Positions 1 to 10,195 are shown, counted from the stretch's first letter. The stretch is 60,390 nt of DNA from Bacteroidota bacterium (GCA_018266895.1 JAFDZQ010000092.1:1-60390); one strand, 5' to 3'. The notes: generated by a model not told the origin, from the sequence alone. A program made the numbers and translations.

Positions 1-2571
1 GTTTTGTGAAAGTTCGAAATTGGTCGGAACTCCTATAATTACTTCGTTGCTTAAATTGAAATATTCGAAGTTACCGTTGAAATCTATTTGTTTCAGTCTG
101 TAGCTGTAGTTTCCTGATGCAAGATTTCTTTCTGTGAAAGAATAGCTGTGACCGCTTGTTGTTGTTCCGTTACCGGTAACATTCCCAACCTTTGACCAGC
201 TTCCGTTAACAGAAGATCTTTCTATATCGAAACCGGAGTTGTTACTTTCTGAAACTGTTGACCAGTTAAGCGTTACATCTCTTCCGCTGATAGCTGAAGT
301 GAAAGAAGATAATTCAATAGGCAATGCACCATTCCCCGCAATTGCAAAATCGGAGAAATCGGTAAGGCCGCTTGCTGTGAGAACGTTGCCTGAATAAGTT
401 GTATTCAAACATGTCCATGCTTCTGTTTTATCGCTTCTTTTTACAATATAAAGGTCTGTCGGATCTGTAAATACCAGTCCGTCAAGATCAATGCTAATAT
501 TGTAAGTTGCATAACCTGAAGAATCATTTCCGTCATATGTTGCCGTGAACCAATAGTCATGATATACAAATCCAGGCGTAAATATATTTCCTAACTGTGT
601 TGTGGCAGTTGTATTTGTATTTACAGTTTGTCCAGGATCATTGCCTGTGTATTGTGAAACAAAAGCAGTTCCTCCGTTTGGATTGTCGTTTTGTAAATTT
701 GATGAAATTACTTTTATATCTCCTGAAGCAGAAGGAATAGAACCGATTGTGTTTTCGCTTTTGGTGATATTTTTTGTACTTATACCTGAATTGTCAGCTT
801 CTCCGCCAAAGTGAGGAGCAGGAGTTGCTGTGAAATTAAGGTTAACAAGCGGATTACAGGAATATGAACCCGGACCTGTTACAGTTGATGTACAGAATCC
901 GTCAACATTTGATACAATAAAATTATCGATCCACCCCCTGTTTCCGAAAGCACTTGTTCCTCTGAATCCGATTACCACATTTGCTGTATTTGCTACATTT
1001 GCAAGACTTACTGTTTCATGTCTCCATTGTGTTGCTGCTGAAGGGAAAAATGCTGTAGCATTATTAGGCAAAGTTGAAAGTGAAGGAGTTGTGTTCCTGG
1101 TTTTATTATATGGCGTTGTTGCAGGGTTGAAGGTTACTCCGCCGTCTGTTGATACCAGAACTTCTACACGATCCAGTTCACTTCCTGTATAGGATCTGTA
1201 AGCTACATAAAAATCAAGAACAGGATTTGAAAGCCCCGTAAAATCCATCTCAGGAGATCTGAGCATTTCTCTTCTTAATGTACTTGCATTATAGAAATTT
1301 GCTGTTATTGCTGTATCGTTTACTACACCTCCCGCATTCACACAAATTCCCAGACCCCAGATTGCAGTAGTTCCTACTACATTCTCATTAACAATAGTCC
1401 AGTTTACAGGATTACCGAAAGTCTGCAGATGCGGGAATGATGAGATCTTTTGCTGAGCATTAACAACGACTGTCAAAGTGTCATTTGCTACAGGATGCTC
1501 CTCAGATGCGAGTAAAGTCCATATTCTGATAGTGTTATTTCCTGCAACTGCAGGAACGAATGCATTTCCTCCTGTGAAAGACACTACTTCTGTTCCATTC
1601 GTAGCAATAGGACCGACTGTATTTACCGGACCAACTGCTGCTCCGCCGTTTACATCATAGTAAACAGGAATAACATTTTGCGTGGCTGTACCGAAATTTT
1701 TAACTGTTGCTTTAACATCATAACCTTTTCCGACAGAAATAATCTGTATGTTTGAGGTTCCGAAAGCTGCTGCCGATACGCCGACATCATTTGCTGACGG
1801 AGGTAACGGCGGAGTAAATGTATAGGTCTGGCCTGAAACGGGAATATTAGCTGTTGTAAAAGCGCATGTTGATCCATTTGTTGTTCCATTAGCTGAAGTT
1901 GCCCAGGTATGCGTTCCTGTTGTAATTAATCTGTTTTTTACATTTGTTGCAAAAGTATTATTAGGTCCTCTTACTCCCACCTGACGTGAACCTGATGTTG
2001 GTGCGCCTACAAAATTCGCATCATATACATATTTGATTGATCCGTTAGAATTCAATCTGATCTGAAAATTCCATCTCCAGAATAATGTTGTAGAGGTAGA
2101 AGTAGAGAAAGGTCTGAAATTAGAATACTGTATAACAAATTCCGATCCTACTGTTTGATAACGAATCTCTCCGGTATTTCCGAGAATATTGAAAAGCGCG
2201 TTATTATCACCGCCAAATGGCGCTAAAGATCCTGCAAAAGTACCTGTACCTGAAATCGGACTATAATCAGTTGCACCTGGAGCAGTTGCTCCTAAAGTGA
2301 TGAATCCATTTGTACTTATGTTTAATCCTGTGTATCCGACTCCGTCATAAGTAAAAGTGAACGGGATCGTACCGTTCGGAAGATTATAGACAATGTCATC
2401 AAGTGAAGCAGCTCCCGATGAACCTGTTGCCGTTGCAACAATTGTTCCGCCGGTTATAGGCACATAAGTACCCGCTGATTGACTGAATGTGTATGATGCT
2501 ACTTGTGCATAAGAATTTATACTGATGCATAAAAACAATGCCGCTGTAAAGAATGAAAATAGTTTTTTCAT
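1..2571 (-). CDS. Secreted protein with type IX sorting region, C-terminus beyond window edge
   Basis: The reading frame is open from an ATG at 2571 down to base 1, giving 857 codons. It starts with a signal peptide (MKKLFSFFTAALFLCIS... ending near SYAQ). The middle holds beta-rich segments: a nidogen-like opening (GYTGLNISTNGFITLG), a CARDB-like stretch, and a region resembling a MAM/adhesion fold near SFPHLQTFGNPVNW. From about residue 740 it matches the linker and sorting region of the next gene (PIELSSFTSAISGRDVTLNWS, then FELSQN at the edge). The YPNPFNPSTKISF domain should follow just outside the window. This predicts Sec export, then type IX translocation and surface attachment. The function of the passenger part is not recognised. 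Bases 1-360 are nearly identical to 3241-3600. Confidence 0.85.
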   Translation of the reverse strand, partial: MKKLFSFFTAALFLCISINSYAQVASYTFSQSAGTYVPITGGTIVATATGSSGAASLDDIVYNLPNGTIPFTFTYDGVGYTGLNISTNGFITLGATAPGATDYSPISGTGTFAGSLAPFGGDNNALFNILGNTGEIRYQTVGSEFVIQYSNFRPFSTSTSTTLFWRWNFQIRLNSNGSIKYVYDANFVGAPTSGSRQVGVRGPNNTFATNVKNRLITTGTHTWATSANGTTNGSTCAFTTANIPVSGQTYTFTPPLPPSANDVGVSAAAFGTSNIQIISVGKGYDVKATVKNFGTATQNVIPVYYDVNGGAAVGPVNTVGPIATNGTEVVSFTGGNAFVPAVAGNNTIRIWTLLASEEHPVANDTLTVVVNAQQKISSFPHLQTFGNPVNWTIVNENVVGTTAIWGLGICVNAGGVVNDTAITANFYNASTLRREMLRSPEMDFTGLSNPVLDFYVAYRSYTGSELDRVEVLVSTDGGVTFNPATTPYNKTRNTTPSLSTLPNNATAFFPSAATQWRHETVSLANVANTANVVIGFRGTSAFGNRGWIDNFIVSNVDGFCTSTVTGPGSYSCNPLVNLNFTATPAPHFGGEADNSGISTKNITKSENTIGSIPSASGDIKVISSNLQNDNPNGGTAFVSQYTGNDPGQTVNTNTTATTQLGNIFTPGFVYHDYWFTATYDGNDSSGYATYNISIDLDGLVFTDPTDLYIVKRSDKTEAWTCLNTTYSGNVLTASGLTDFSDFAIAGNGALPIELSSFTSAISGRDVTLNWSTVSESNNSGFDIERSSVNGSWSKVGNVTGNGTTTSGHSYSFTERNLASGNYSYRLKQIDFNGNFEYFNLSNEVIIGVPTNFELSQN

Positions 2572-2848
2572 GTTTTTGGGTTTGTTTGTTTTAAAATAAA
2601 ATTAAAATTTTGCGGGAGTTGGTATATGTCAGATATGTAACTTCAGAATAAGCTCTCAAGATTTGTCTCCCTTTAAATCTGTATTAAACTTAAATGAATA
2701 AAAATGATAGTTATCTCCTTTCCGATTTAGAGTTTTTTAATATGATTAAAAGAAGTTAGCATTTTTTACTCAAAAAAAAAATTTATTTTAGTTTGTTTAT
2801 TAATTATCCGTTTAACATTAATCAGTCACCAAATACTTTTGTATAAAA

Positions 2849-2880
2849 AAATGCCGGAAGAAAACTTCTCCCGGCATTCA
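2849..2880 (-). terminator. Intrinsic terminator, distal copy
   Basis: Read on the minus strand, AATGCCGGGAG pairs with CTTCCGGCATT (11 bp, one G-U) around the loop AAGTTTT and is followed by seven T. It is the second of two tandem copies behind the beta-helix gene. Confidence 0.8.
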
Positions 2881-2930
2881 TTCAATTATCAATTTCAAAT
2901 GTTCAATGTTCAATTGTTTATTCACTAATA

Positions 2931-2964
2931 AAAAATGCCGGAAGAAAACTTCTCCCGGCATTCT
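2931..2964 (-). terminator. Intrinsic terminator, proximal copy
   Basis: The same 11-bp stem and AAGTTTT loop as at 2849-2880 and 8995-9028, followed by T5 on the minus strand. It lies about 40 bases after the stop of the beta-helix gene. Confidence 0.8.
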
Positions 2965-2970
2965 TTTTAC

Positions 2971-3005
2971 AATTATTAATTATTAATTACTAATTATTAA
3001 TTATT
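2971..3005. repeat. Heptamer tandem array starting in a stop codon
   Basis: Five units of a 7-bp repeat (AATTATT with one AATTACT on the plus strand). On the minus strand the first unit is the TAA stop of the beta-helix gene (TAATTAA), so TAA recurs every 7 bases and falls in all three frames. Confidence 0.8.
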
Positions 3006-6000
3006 TGATGAGCATCATTTTCTTTGTAGCAGTAAAATTATCTGCTGACAAAGTGTAGAAATAAATTCCGCTTGATAATGATGAAGCGTTAAAGCTGACC
3101 GAATAAAATCCTGCAGTCTTAACTTCATTTACAAGTGTCATAACTTCCTTACCTGTCATATCATAGATCTTTAAGCTTACTTTGCCGTCGTTTGGCAAAC
3201 CAAAGCTGATCTTTGTTGAAGGATTGAACGGGTTCGGATAGTTTTGTGAAAGTTCGAAATTGGTTGGAACTCCGATAATTACTTCGTTGCTTAAATTGAA
3301 ATATTCGAAGTTGCCGTTGAAATCTATTTGTTTCAGTCTGTAGCTGTAGTTTCCTGATGCAAGATTTCTTTCTGTGAAAGAATAGCTGTGACCGGTGGTT
3401 GTTGTTCCGTTTCCTGCAACATTACCAACCTTAGTCCAGATACCGTTAACAGAAGATCTTTCTATATCGAAACCGGAGTTGTTTTTTTCTGAAACTGTTG
3501 ACCAGTTCAGGCTTACATTGTTTCCGCTGATCAAAGATGTAAATGAAGCAAGTTCGACCGGTAAAGGAGCGCTTGCATCTGTAATAATAAATCTGCCCAT
3601 TTGAGTCAGACCGCGAACCTTAATATTATGGTTAACCAAATCAACATCGGATTCGGCAATTCCTGTACCTTGCGGATAAGGAGTATAGAATCCCTGACCG
3701 TTATTCGGAGGATCTTCTATAGCAACCTGTATGGACGATTCTACAGTTGTACCGAGTAAAGCAGGCGAGTAATGAATTACAAGATCATAAGTAAATCCTG
3801 ATCCTACCGGCTGAATATCCCAGTAAACATTTCCGTACCCGTCAGTAACAGGTGGTGATCCCGGAAGTCCCGGAGGAACTGTTCCCGAATAGTATTGCAG
3901 ATCAACGCCGGTTAATGAGCCGAGCGTGGTTACGTCAATCGATGCTACAGTTTCTTCTCCCAGAATGAAATTAGAAACTGCAAGAGGAGAAACACTTGGT
4001 ATAACACTGATTACCGGAGGAGCTACAGACGGAGTAAATTCATGAGCTCCGATGTCCGTTCCGCCGCCTGCGATTGTAGTGCTTCTTGCATTACCGTTTA
4101 TATCCGTACTTATTGAGGCTAATGCAATTCCGTTTCCGTTAGGTATCCAGCAATTCGTACTTGAAACATCCGGCAGTAAATTTGAAGTTGAAGTGAATCC
4201 CGGATTACCGCTGTATGAATAAGAGTCCAGACCTGTTGCAGTTTTCCATGCAGCCAGATTGACATCAAAAGTATTAAAATATCCGATCTGCGGGAATTGT
4301 CCATTTACAAAATAATCATTGTAATTAATGTTGCTGAAGATAGTATTTAAACTTCCTGTACCAGCTACCCAAATTGCCATTGTTTCGCCGACACCTGTAG
4401 TAGCAGTGGTCATGGAATTTTGAAGTGCATTATTTCTTATGTCAATTGAACCTGCACCTACAGTATTAGCAATTCCTATGCAGGCACTGCTTCCGTTGAA
4501 TGATGCACCAAGTGTAGCACCTGACATATAAATTGAATTATAATATATGTGAACCGGTGCAGTTCCGTTATTGTAAATACATATACCCTGCGGTAAGTAT
4601 CCCATATTTGCCGGGGAAGTAGTTTCCTGATCACCGTCTCCTTTTATATTATAAATCACATTGTTCGAAATTTCCGTTGTTCCGGTATTTGTTGTCACAC
4701 CGGGTCCGTATGCAATTGCAAATGCTCCATAGCCGGCGGTTGTAGAATTAAAATACCAGTCATGGATCTTGTTTTTTCTTATCTTTGTATTTGTGCAGCT
4801 GTTAATGATGGAAATACCTGAAATATTAGCAGTAGGATTTCCTGTCTGAAATACAGTATTTCCGGTTACTTCACCCATGATTTCATTGTTTTCAATTGTT
4901 GTATTGTTTGCAAAGGAAAGCAATATGCCCTGTCCAAAAACACTCGAAGCGTCAGTTGTGCTTCCGATTGTATTGTTTGTAATCTGACCGTCATCCGTAA
5001 CTGATCCTGATACGCCGGCAAACTGTATTCCTGTCCTGGTTTGTGTGATGACATTATTATCTATTACGACATTATCAAAATTTCCGCCTGCTGCATTTAA
5101 TATTATTCCGAATATTGCGTTGGCAGGTCCTCCTGATCCACCAATTACATTGCAGTTCTGAATGGTATTGTGATCAGCAACTGATGTACCGCCGAAGTTG
5201 AATAAACCGACCACATAAGTATTTACAGCACTATTTGTATTATTAATTGTCATATCTCTGTTAACACTTCCGCCGTTATTATCACCCTGGAATATTACAT
5301 AAGGACTTGCAGAAACAAGTATCCCGCTGGCAGAACTACCTGAAACAACAGTAGTAACTGCTGAAGCCGGCTGAATTGTAAATGTATTTACTGCAGAAGC
5401 TGTGGAATAATTTATTATAATCGGGAAAGTTTCTCCCGTACCGGCATTGTATGCAGGATCAAGCAGCAAGAAACGAACTGCTGCGCTTGAACCCCGTAAA
5501 TTCAGATCTGCAACAGCTGCTGTTATTGTTGCATAAATTCCTGCCATTGCTTCATCCGGTAGATTTGAATTCTCGGATCTCTTTACATAGAGAGGTCCTG
5601 TATATACTTTACCATTCTCCATAGGAACAAAGGAGATTTCTTCAACCTCTTTCATGACTTTTCTTCCATCGGAGTTATAAAGCAGTGAAGTAGGATCAAC
5701 TTGAGTGTTGCTGTTCTTGTTATTTTTACCGAAATCATTTTCAGGTTCATAAACTTCCTTCATTACTTTATTGACTACTCTCTCAAAAGTAATATTTTTT
5801 CCCGTGATTCTGTTGAAAAGCGTAATTCCAACCGTATAATCTCCGGCTAATGGAGGGTTAACAATAGTATACGAATTTGGTGATCCCGGAGGTGTAGTTC
5901 CCGGAGGATTGATGCCGCTTCCGCCCGAAGGACTAGTTGAGAGATTTCCAAAAACATCCTGAGCTGCGACATAATATTGAATTGTTTCACCAGCAGAAAC

Positions 6001-8607
6001 GCTTCCGCCACCAACTAATGTATAATCTATTGTCCATGTATAGTCGCTGCCGGAAATGCCAGGAGCATTATCAAATACCCAGCCGGCATCGGTTGATTTT
6101 TTATAGTAAATTCTCGGAACATTAGTTCCGCCATCTACACCACCGGCATCGGTAATATTCGCAGTTAAATTTCTGTTCGACAAACTGGAAGTGTTACCTA
6201 AGGGTGTATATGTAATAACCGGACCCGTCAAATCTATACCGGTGAAATTACCGGCGTCAGCACCAATATCTACCGGTGTCAAAGAAGCTCTTGTCTGACC
6301 ATCGTAATCGTTTGTTATTGAACCAATATTAAAACCATTAGCTTCTATAACTGTTGCGATAGAAGGATTAATATGTAAATTTACTGTTGCTGCAGTACCT
6401 GCAGGCAGTAAAAATTGCGGATCACTGTTAAAGCTGTTTGCATCCTGCCCTACTGCGGTTTTCCATGCAGCTAAACTGGCAACATCAGCACCGTTAAAAA
6501 ATCCGAATACAGCTCCCGTTCCGTTAGCCAGATAAACATTATTGTTTATTGTAAGACCTGTTGGATTTGGAGTGGTGCCGCCAACTCTTACAGCATAATG
6601 TTTGCCGGTACCTGCACCATTTGAACGGGCATTATAGAATATGTTGTCTCTGTAATTGCGAACATTCACAGTTACTCCACTTTGAAAAGCAAATGAATTA
6701 GAAGTTCCTCCAATTCCTGAACCACCAATGTAGACACTATTAAAATAAAAATTGTTTGTTCCTACAATTTCATTGATACCTGAAATTAAACCTGATGGCA
6801 CAGAAATACCGGATGCATCTATTCCTAAATCTATCATATTGTTCTGGTAAGTTGAAGTACCGCCGCTCACATTAATTCCAATAACAGCTGCCGATACATT
6901 GGTTGAAGCAATGCTGAATGAATGAATTAAATTTCTTTCTATAAGATTTGATCCAGAACCCGCAGTATATTGAATACCACAAATTGTTGTAGCAGCTGAA
7001 ACATGTGTGTTACTTAAACTGAAAATAGTATTTTGTGATAAAGTATGGTTTACAGATGTTGAAGTCAGGGACATCCCGATTACTGATGCTGCTGTAGATG
7101 TTCCTGTCCCGTTGTTATTTGTAAGATTACGGATCGTGTTGGAAGTCCATGTTGAGATCGCGTTTGAGGTTAACATTCCAATAACTTGTGAAGATGCTCC
7201 TGTTGATGTGAGCTGTATTGAATTTGCGATCGTACCTCCTATATTGTTTGAAGTACCGGAGAATGTTACGGATGTACCTGTATTAGCTCTCAATCCATAA
7301 AAAATAAATGTGCCAGACGCACCAAGATTTGTAATCGAGATACCGCCGATGTTATTACCGTTTGCCGTCCAGTTATCAAGACTGAAATTATAAATACCGT
7401 ATAAATCTGATGCGACTGTTGTCGTAGTGGAAAATGTCAGCGAACCCGTTGCACTTTGGCTTCCTATTATATTGCTGTTTGAATTGACAAGCCCGTTGTT
7501 TATAATGATTCCTGAAAACGGTGTAGCTGTAGCTCCCGTCCCGCTTGATGTAACTCCTGTTAAACTAACAGAGGCAATTGTGTTGCTGTTTATATTTGAA
7601 ACAGTACCTAAAGTAATTCCATTAAAAAAAATACCCTGAAACTTTCCTGTTGATCCTGTCATAGTATATGTGCCTGTCTGTGTATTTGCAGCATATCCTA
7701 TAATGTTTCCTGTTACTGTCATACCCTGTACACCGCTGAGTGCGGCTGAACTGTTTAAGTCAATAGCTCTGTGAACTGCACCGGTGGTCCAGGTTCGTAT
7801 GCCTGTTTGATAGAAACGGTTATTCGTAATAGTCCAGTTATTGCAACCTCCATTGATGGCAATACCCGAACTGGTTACTGCTGCACCAAAATAATCATGA
7901 ATATCATTGTTTGTAATTATGATACCGCTGTTACCGATAGCTGTAGTAGTAGTAGATCCGTTACCCAGAATACCTTTTGTCGGCAAATTGGCTCCAGCCG
8001 GTCCGATATCATTATTGGAAATAGTATTGTTATCGTTTCCATTTGCAGTGTTGGCGTCAGTTGAGAAAAATATAACTGCACCATTAGCGGCAACTGACAT
8101 TGTTCCAGAACCCTGTACGGAACAATTAGTAATAGTATTATTTGTAGCTCCGCCAATGAAACGTATAGTTGATGTTATCGATGTTGCACTTACGGTAGTA
8201 TTCGATATAGTAAGCGAATTACCACCTGTATTCAATCCATCTATCGTTACATTATCTGCCCCGTTAAAATCAATAAGAGGTAAACCAGCTGTTGCTGCAC
8301 CGGTTATGGTTCTCGCCACTCCTCCCGAAGGCTGAATGCTTATGGAGGTCCATAAACCTGAACTTTGGTTTAATACGGCTCCGCCTACAGGTTCAGTTGT
8401 GTTTCCTATTATTGTTATAGCAATAACATTGCCAGTTTGCGCACTTGCGTTTATAGATGAAAATGCAGTGCTTAAATTTAAAAACGGACTGCCAGCATTA
8501 GTAACCGGATCAGCACCCGTTACTCCTACATTCTGAGCAACCGCATTATTGAATGCGAATATACACACCAATAAAACTGAAATGTAAAAAGAAAAAATCT
8601 TTTTCAT
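3001..8607 (-). CDS. Giant secreted right-handed beta-helix protein with type IX sorting domain
   Basis: 1868 residues. A signal peptide (residues 1-25, ending NNAVAQ) is followed by two large blocks of parallel beta-helix repeats rich in N-x-I/V-x-x-N-x-I ladders (about 90-820 and 1080-1480), as in pectate-lyase-like surface proteins. Between them is an Ig-like segment (PVITYTPLG... QYYVAAQDVFGN). A second Ig-like or cohesin-like segment lies near 1560-1680 (GYGNVYWDIQPVGSGFTYDL). The last 85 residues are a type A sorting domain (FELSQNYPNPFNPSTKISF ... TKKMMLIK). It is predicted to be exported by Sec, moved across the outer membrane by type IX secretion and anchored or released. No catalytic residues are recognised; carbohydrate binding or adhesion is only a guess from the fold. 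The ATG directly precedes the signal peptide. Confidence 0.9.
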   Translation of the reverse strand: MKKIFSFYISVLLVCIFAFNNAVAQNVGVTGADPVTNAGSPFLNLSTAFSSINASAQTGNVIAITIIGNTTEPVGGAVLNQSSGLWTSISIQPSGGVARTITGAATAGLPLIDFNGADNVTIDGLNTGGNSLTISNTTVSATSITSTIRFIGGATNNTITNCSVQGSGTMSVAANGAVIFFSTDANTANGNDNNTISNNDIGPAGANLPTKGILGNGSTTTTAIGNSGIIITNNDIHDYFGAAVTSSGIAINGGCNNWTITNNRFYQTGIRTWTTGAVHRAIDLNSSAALSGVQGMTVTGNIIGYAANTQTGTYTMTGSTGKFQGIFFNGITLGTVSNINSNTIASVSLTGVTSSGTGATATPFSGIIINNGLVNSNSNIIGSQSATGSLTFSTTTTVASDLYGIYNFSLDNWTANGNNIGGISITNLGASGTFIFYGLRANTGTSVTFSGTSNNIGGTIANSIQLTSTGASSQVIGMLTSNAISTWTSNTIRNLTNNNGTGTSTAASVIGMSLTSTSVNHTLSQNTIFSLSNTHVSAATTICGIQYTAGSGSNLIERNLIHSFSIASTNVSAAVIGINVSGGTSTYQNNMIDLGIDASGISVPSGLISGINEIVGTNNFYFNSVYIGGSGIGGTSNSFAFQSGVTVNVRNYRDNIFYNARSNGAGTGKHYAVRVGGTTPNPTGLTINNNVYLANGTGAVFGFFNGADVASLAAWKTAVGQDANSFNSDPQFLLPAGTAATVNLHINPSIATVIEANGFNIGSITNDYDGQTRASLTPVDIGADAGNFTGIDLTGPVITYTPLGNTSSLSNRNLTANITDAGGVDGGTNVPRIYYKKSTDAGWVFDNAPGISGSDYTWTIDYTLVGGGSVSAGETIQYYVAAQDVFGNLSTSPSGGSGINPPGTTPPGSPNSYTIVNPPLAGDYTVGITLFNRITGKNITFERVVNKVMKEVYEPENDFGKNNKNSNTQVDPTSLLYNSDGRKVMKEVEEISFVPMENGKVYTGPLYVKRSENSNLPDEAMAGIYATITAAVADLNLRGSSAAVRFLLLDPAYNAGTGETFPIIINYSTASAVNTFTIQPASAVTTVVSGSSASGILVSASPYVIFQGDNNGGSVNRDMTINNTNSAVNTYVVGLFNFGGTSVADHNTIQNCNVIGGSGGPANAIFGIILNAAGGNFDNVVIDNNVITQTRTGIQFAGVSGSVTDDGQITNNTIGSTTDASSVFGQGILLSFANNTTIENNEIMGEVTGNTVFQTGNPTANISGISIINSCTNTKIRKNKIHDWYFNSTTAGYGAFAIAYGPGVTTNTGTTEISNNVIYNIKGDGDQETTSPANMGYLPQGICIYNNGTAPVHIYYNSIYMSGATLGASFNGSSACIGIANTVGAGSIDIRNNALQNSMTTATTGVGETMAIWVAGTGSLNTIFSNINYNDYFVNGQFPQIGYFNTFDVNLAAWKTATGLDSYSYSGNPGFTSTSNLLPDVSSTNCWIPNGNGIALASISTDINGNARSTTIAGGGTDIGAHEFTPSVAPPVISVIPSVSPLAVSNFILGEETVASIDVTTLGSLTGVDLQYYSGTVPPGLPGSPPVTDGYGNVYWDIQPVGSGFTYDLVIHYSPALLGTTVESSIQVAIEDPPNNGQGFYTPYPQGTGIAESDVDLVNHNIKVRGLTQMGRFIITDASAPLPVELASFTSLISGNNVSLNWSTVSEKNNSGFDIERSSVNGIWTKVGNVAGNGTTTTGHSYSFTERNLASGNYSYRLKQIDFNGNFEYFNLSNEVIIGVPTNFELSQNYPNPFNPSTKISFGLPNDGKVSLKIYDMTGKEVMTLVNEVKTAGFYSVSFNASSLSSGIYFYTLSADNFTATKKMMLIK

Positions 8608-9085
8608 AATTATTGTTTTTTTAAATTAATAAATTGTTTTTGAATGAAAAGGAAGACTGGATGTTATCGGGTTTTCTTTTTTAAAATTATTTCGGATTCG
8701 TCTTCCTCGGGGAAATCAGATTGATTTTAAGAAAGTATTATGGTTAACAGATTTGTTAATATTTGGATGGCCTCCTTTTCAGATTAATATTTATAGACCC
8801 GACTTAATTTATCAATTATAACTGAAATTGTATACACAATTTTTTATCACATGTTAACAATTTTTGCAGTAGTGCCCACTAATTTTTGAAATGAACTGAT
8901 AATTAATTTAATAATAACGTTTTGGGGATGCGATTGATCAATTTTAATTTTTAAATTACAAATTTTAAGTGATCAATTGCTTTTTGTAAAAATAAAAATG
9001 CCGGAAGAAAACTTCTCCCGGCATTCTTTTTATAACTTATTTCAGATAACTGTCAAACTGTCACACTGCTTAACTGCTTAACTGA
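8608..9085. other. Promoter-side intergenic region of the beta-helix gene
   Basis: No gene is seen. The left 300 bases should contain the promoter of the beta-helix gene, but no box can be assigned with confidence. The right end carries the terminator at 8995-9028 and an 8-bp-period array that reaches the stop codon of the neighbouring remnant. Confidence 0.5.
8995..9028 (-). terminator. Intrinsic terminator, third copy of the shared hairpin
   Basis: The same stem and loop as at 2849-2880 and 2931-2964, with a T run on the minus strand. It terminates the sorting-domain remnant at 9086. Confidence 0.8.
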
Positions 9086-9088
9086 TTA
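9047..9088. repeat. Octamer tandem array starting in a stop codon
   Basis: On the minus strand the TAA stop of the remnant begins units of the form TAAGCAGT (TAATCAGT, TAAGCAGT, TAAGCAGT, then drifting copies). The 8-bp period places TAA at offsets 0, 8 and 16, one in each frame. Confidence 0.75.
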
Positions 9089-10091
9089 TTTAATAAGCAT
9101 CATTTTCTTTGTAGCAGTATAATTATCAGCTGATAATGTATAGAAATACATTCCGCTTGATAATGATGAAGCGTTAAAACTTACTGAATAATATCCTGCA
9201 GTCTTAACTTCATTTACAAGTGTCATAACTTCCTTACCTGTCATATCATAGATCTTTAAGCTGACTTTGCCTTCTTTCGGCAGAGCGAAGCTGATCTTAG
9301 TTGACGGATTGAACGGGTTCGGATAGTTTTGTGAAAGTTCAAATTCGGACGGAACTCCTACGCTTACTTCATTGCTTAAATTGTAATAATGGAAGTTTCC
9401 GTTTAAATCTATTTGTTTCAGTCTGTAGCCGTAGTTTCCTGATGCAAGATTTCTTTCTGTGAAAGAATAGCTGTGACCGTTGGTGGTTGTTCCGTTTCCT
9501 GCAACGTTACCAACTTTATTCCAGACGTCGTGTGTACCGGCTTTCAAATCTTTGCGTTCAACATCGAATCCTGAGTTATTTGTTTCAGAAGCAGTCGCCC
9601 AATTTAAAATTACATTATTTCCATTAACCATTGAAACGAAGGAAGATAATTCAACAGGTAACGGCGCACTTGCATCAGTGATTATAAATTTGCCCATATC
9701 AGTCAGACCGCGAACGGTAATATTGTGGTTAACAAAATCAACATCAGATTGTGCTGTTCCGGTGCCTTGCGGATAAGGAGTATAAAATCCCTGACCGTTA
9801 TTAAGAGGATCTTCTATAGCAACCTGAATGGACGATTCAACAGTTGTACCGAGTAAAGCCGGCGAGTAATGGATTACAAGATCATAAGTAAATCCTGATC
9901 CCACCGGCTGAATATCCCAGATCCCACCGGCTGAATATCCCAGATCCCACCGGCTGAATATCCCAGTATACATTTCCGTAAGAGTTTACCAAAGAGAAGT
10001 TTGTAAATGTAAGATACATATTCCGTGGACCAGCTGAATTCTTTCTGTAAATCAATTTTGAGCTGCATACAAAATAATCAAAAACCCGATC
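9086..10091 (-). pseudogene. Broken remnant of a type IX sorting-domain surface protein
   Basis: The 3' part (9086-9966) encodes the same Ig-like, linker and sorting regions as the beta-helix protein (GSGFTYDLVIHYSPALLG, PVELSSFVSMVNG, FELSQNYPNPFNPSTKISF, TKKMMLIK). It is nearly identical to it at the nucleotide level. Upstream, a different frame reads a plausible partner segment (KNSAGPRNMYLTFTNF, SLVNSYGNVYWDIQPVG), open only back to a TGA at 10092-10094. The two frames meet at a 23-bp unit present three times (9898-9966). The two extra copies add 46 bases and shift the frame. The ATG usable for the long frame lies inside the repeat junction and has no signal peptide. I read this as a 5'-truncated, frameshifted copy; a short unexported product is possible but unlikely to be functional. 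Confidence 0.75.
9898..9966. repeat. Three perfect tandem copies of a 23-bp unit
   Basis: Copies at 9898-9920, 9921-9943 and 9944-9966 each begin ATCCCACCGG and end CCCAG. Only one copy is present at the equivalent place in the intact beta-helix gene, so two copies were added by slippage or recombination. Confidence 0.95.
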
Positions 10092-10195
10092 TCAGAATAT
10101 TAAGTCCTGTGTCAGGAAATATCAGCAGAAATAAAGAAGGATGCAATTGATAGATCAAATTCCATTTCAATTACTTCTTTTTATCCTGAAACAGG

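Larger units (their letters stand above)
2572..3000. other. Intergenic region with two copies of one terminator hairpin and a heptamer array
   Basis: There is no gene here. From right to left it holds a 7-bp-period array touching the stop codon of the beta-helix gene (2971-3005), a terminator hairpin (2931-2964), about 50 bases of looser repeats built on TTCAATG/CAATTAT, a second copy of the same hairpin (2849-2880), and AT-rich DNA that must include the promoter of the gene starting at 2571. Confidence 0.7.

Noticed and set aside
7007-8536. Several long plus-strand frames opposite the beta-helix gene
   Set aside because: They are a side effect of the Asn/Thr/Ile-rich repeats on the coding strand and have no starts, motifs or spacing of real genes.
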